Source: Fragum whitleyi (lineage: Eukaryota > Mollusca > Bivalvia > Cardiida > Cardiidae). From it: a DNA stretch of 64,000 bases. The notes below the pieces were generated by a model. The model had not been told where the DNA came from and searched no databases. It saw only the letters and a program-made list of their open reading frames with translations. The stretch is from NCBI GenBank assembly GCA_948146395.1, contig OX411543.1, forward strand, positions 64,141,534 through 64,205,533, written 5' to 3'. Of this stretch, positions 53,701 through 56,700 are shown piece by piece; the stretch's first letter is position 1, and the number at the start of each line of letters is the position of its first letter. A program made the translations under genes and the position numbers.

Positions 53701-56700
53701 TGAATCATAAACAGATAGAAACTCAATGCAGCCTCATTTTTATCTGTTTATATGTGACCTGTTTAATAAATGTTTTATTTCATTACCACTTATTCTATGT
53801 CCTATTAATTGAATATCTATATCTTTTAACGTTATTATTCTAAAATCTGAAAAAAAATTCATTAGTAAAAATCAATGAAATATTTTTAATAAAAATGTGT
53901 TATGCATTTTGACATTTGTCACAGATCATTGTTAAGCCTCGTCATGTTGAATTAAAAACTTTGAAAAATTAAAGGCGAATCAAAAGGCAAAAGATCCATG
54001 AAGAAATTGTATGCCAATACATGTATTTCTCTTGAAAATTTAATCTTTTATTTTTTATATCAGACTGCACTTATTGCATCTTTGCCACCTGCTGAAGTAA
54101 GAATATACAGGGTTCAGCATGACAAGAGTTAAGATCAAGATCGATAATTCAAGAGGACAGATCAAAACTTTTGTGAGTGCGTATAGATATATAGGCACAT
54201 ATAGAAGTTAAATACTGACTCATCAATTTTCAAACCTAATTTTGTAAGCAGATTTTTGTGGACACTGCTTGCAGTGAGGGAGTCATAGTCATCACAAGAC
54301 AGCTCAGTTTGGATGTGTTAGTATGTCCATCTGTCTGTCTGTCACTATGTCCTGTCCATCTGATTTTGTTTGGACAATTACTTCTATATTTAAAGATTCA
54401 TTTCAAAAATAACTCGGCACATTTGTTCTCCATGAGTAGATGTGCTTTTTGAAAGAAATTCTAAAATAAGGTCAAGGTCACAGCTCAAGGTTAAATGTTT
54501 ATATCCTGCTTGACAGTTGTTGTCTATAACAACCACCACATTTGTTTGTTTTATAGAGTGGGACTGGTTCCCCAGATAGTGCGTCCATTTTGAGTCAGCT
54601 AGCCACAACGGAGAACAAAACCTTGATACGACGGATGTTAATTAAATGTGCGGATGTGTCAAACCCGTGTAGACCTGTCAATTTGTGTATGGAATGGGCC
54701 AAACGTATAGCTGAAGAATATTGTCAACAGGTAAATCGAAATTCACTGCTAAACCAGTGAAATAACCAAAAATGATAACCTGATTTTGTTCATTTCACCC
54801 TCTGTATCATCTTAGTTGAGCCAAACAAACACAAGGTGTCATAAAGATGTTTAGCAATCATGTGCAACTTGAAACTTGCAGGGGATGTTTCTCATCAAAA
54901 GGCCATGGGCTTATCTTCATCATTTGATGATACATCATTTAAAAAAAGGGTTTTCATGTAAAAAAGCTCTTCTTGGGAAGCGTTAATAGTGACAATGGCA
55001 CTCTTGTTTTAATTCATGAGGATATGAAACTAAACCCTAAACACAATATGATTACACCAAAAAGATTCATACATTATGATGTGAAGGCTTTAAGTTTTAA
55101 GTCTTATACTTCAATGAATTACAAAATATTCTCTTCATATCTTTAAATTTATATTAAAAAGCAAAAATTAAAACATTGCTCCAAAATTAGACAGATTGCC
55201 ATTGGAACAACTCAGAGCACCAGCTTAAAAATAGCAGTGTAAATCAATTTTCTGGGCAATCAGAATGCACAAATATTGGTACTAATACCGTACTTTTGGA
55301 TAATTTTGCATTGTCTTATTTTCGCCACTTTTAACCAAAAAGGAGTGTTTTTATTTTGGTGTCTTTTTTTTCCCCATAGTATAGGTGGCTAAAATAAGAC
55401 ACACAAAAATGAAATTCATATACGTATTGGTCATTTTTGAAGGGTTCACATGAAGGAAAATTTCTCTTCGATACTCAACCAGGAATTTAAGGAAAGTAAC
55501 TGCATCAACTCTTTATAGGCCAACATGTGTTATTTAAACACCAATTATCATGTGTGAAATTAATTCATTTTCAAACTGACAAAGATGTGTTAAATTTCTC
55601 ACATTTTAATAACTAAACATTTATTGAATTTAAATCTATTACGGTAATTGTTATATGTGTGAAAATGGTATGTATGTATAGGTAATATGTATTGATGGCA
55701 AGTTTTCTAAATATGTGTTATATTTTGGTGCGTTCAATTTTTCGCCACCTGGCAAAATTATACCATTATGAAAAAAAATCTTAAGTACTTGAAGTGATGT
55801 AAAATCATTTCAGACTGATGAAGAGAAGAGACTCGGCCTGCCTGTTGTAATGCCAGTATTTGACAGAAAGACATGTAGTCTACCTAAATCACAAACCAGT
55901 TTTATAGATTTCTTCATAAATGACATGTTTGATGCATGGGACTGTAAGTACCTTTATTTCTAACAACATTATTCCAAGTTCAATTGCCCATAATTAAGTT
56001 CAAACTTTTATTTTACCAAGTTCTATCCAGCTGAATATGATTAATCCAGACTTTTCAGTATCTATCCAATATATCAACCAAATTTAAATGGAATAATTCT
56101 TCAGTGACAATCAGTCTACAAAAATATTGTGATCATATGAAAAATAGGTCTTTTATTGGCGGAGGTCATTTGAAAATCATTTTCTCATAATCTAATTGAT
56201 AGATTTTAAACAAATTTCACTGGAATGATCTTTCATTGACCCTTTATGAGTCTTAAAGAAACTACTGTGATCTGATAAAAAATATGAATTTTATGGGTGG
56301 AGTTCATTTCTCTAAACGAAATCTAGTGGAAACTTTGTTGAAAATCATTTGAGCCTGTGTGTGACATTTCCAACAATTTGAAACGTTCGTAAGGTGCAAA
56401 CATTGAGTAGCATTGACAGCCACATACTGTAAATATAAAGTTACCTGATTGTCTACAGATACTTTGAGACCTTATCTATCTACTAAACGCATAGCGAAGA
56501 CTCTGGTCAGACTGTGCGGATGCACAGGCTGGTCAGAGTCTTTGCTTTGCGCATATTTGAAATTGTAGGAAATCTCACGCACAGGCTCATTTGTTCAGAA
56601 TCTGAGTGATATCAACCAAACATCACTTGAATGTTCTTCGAGCTATAAAACAATATTGAAATTGGGTGAAAAATATGTCTTTATGGGCAAAGGTCATTTC

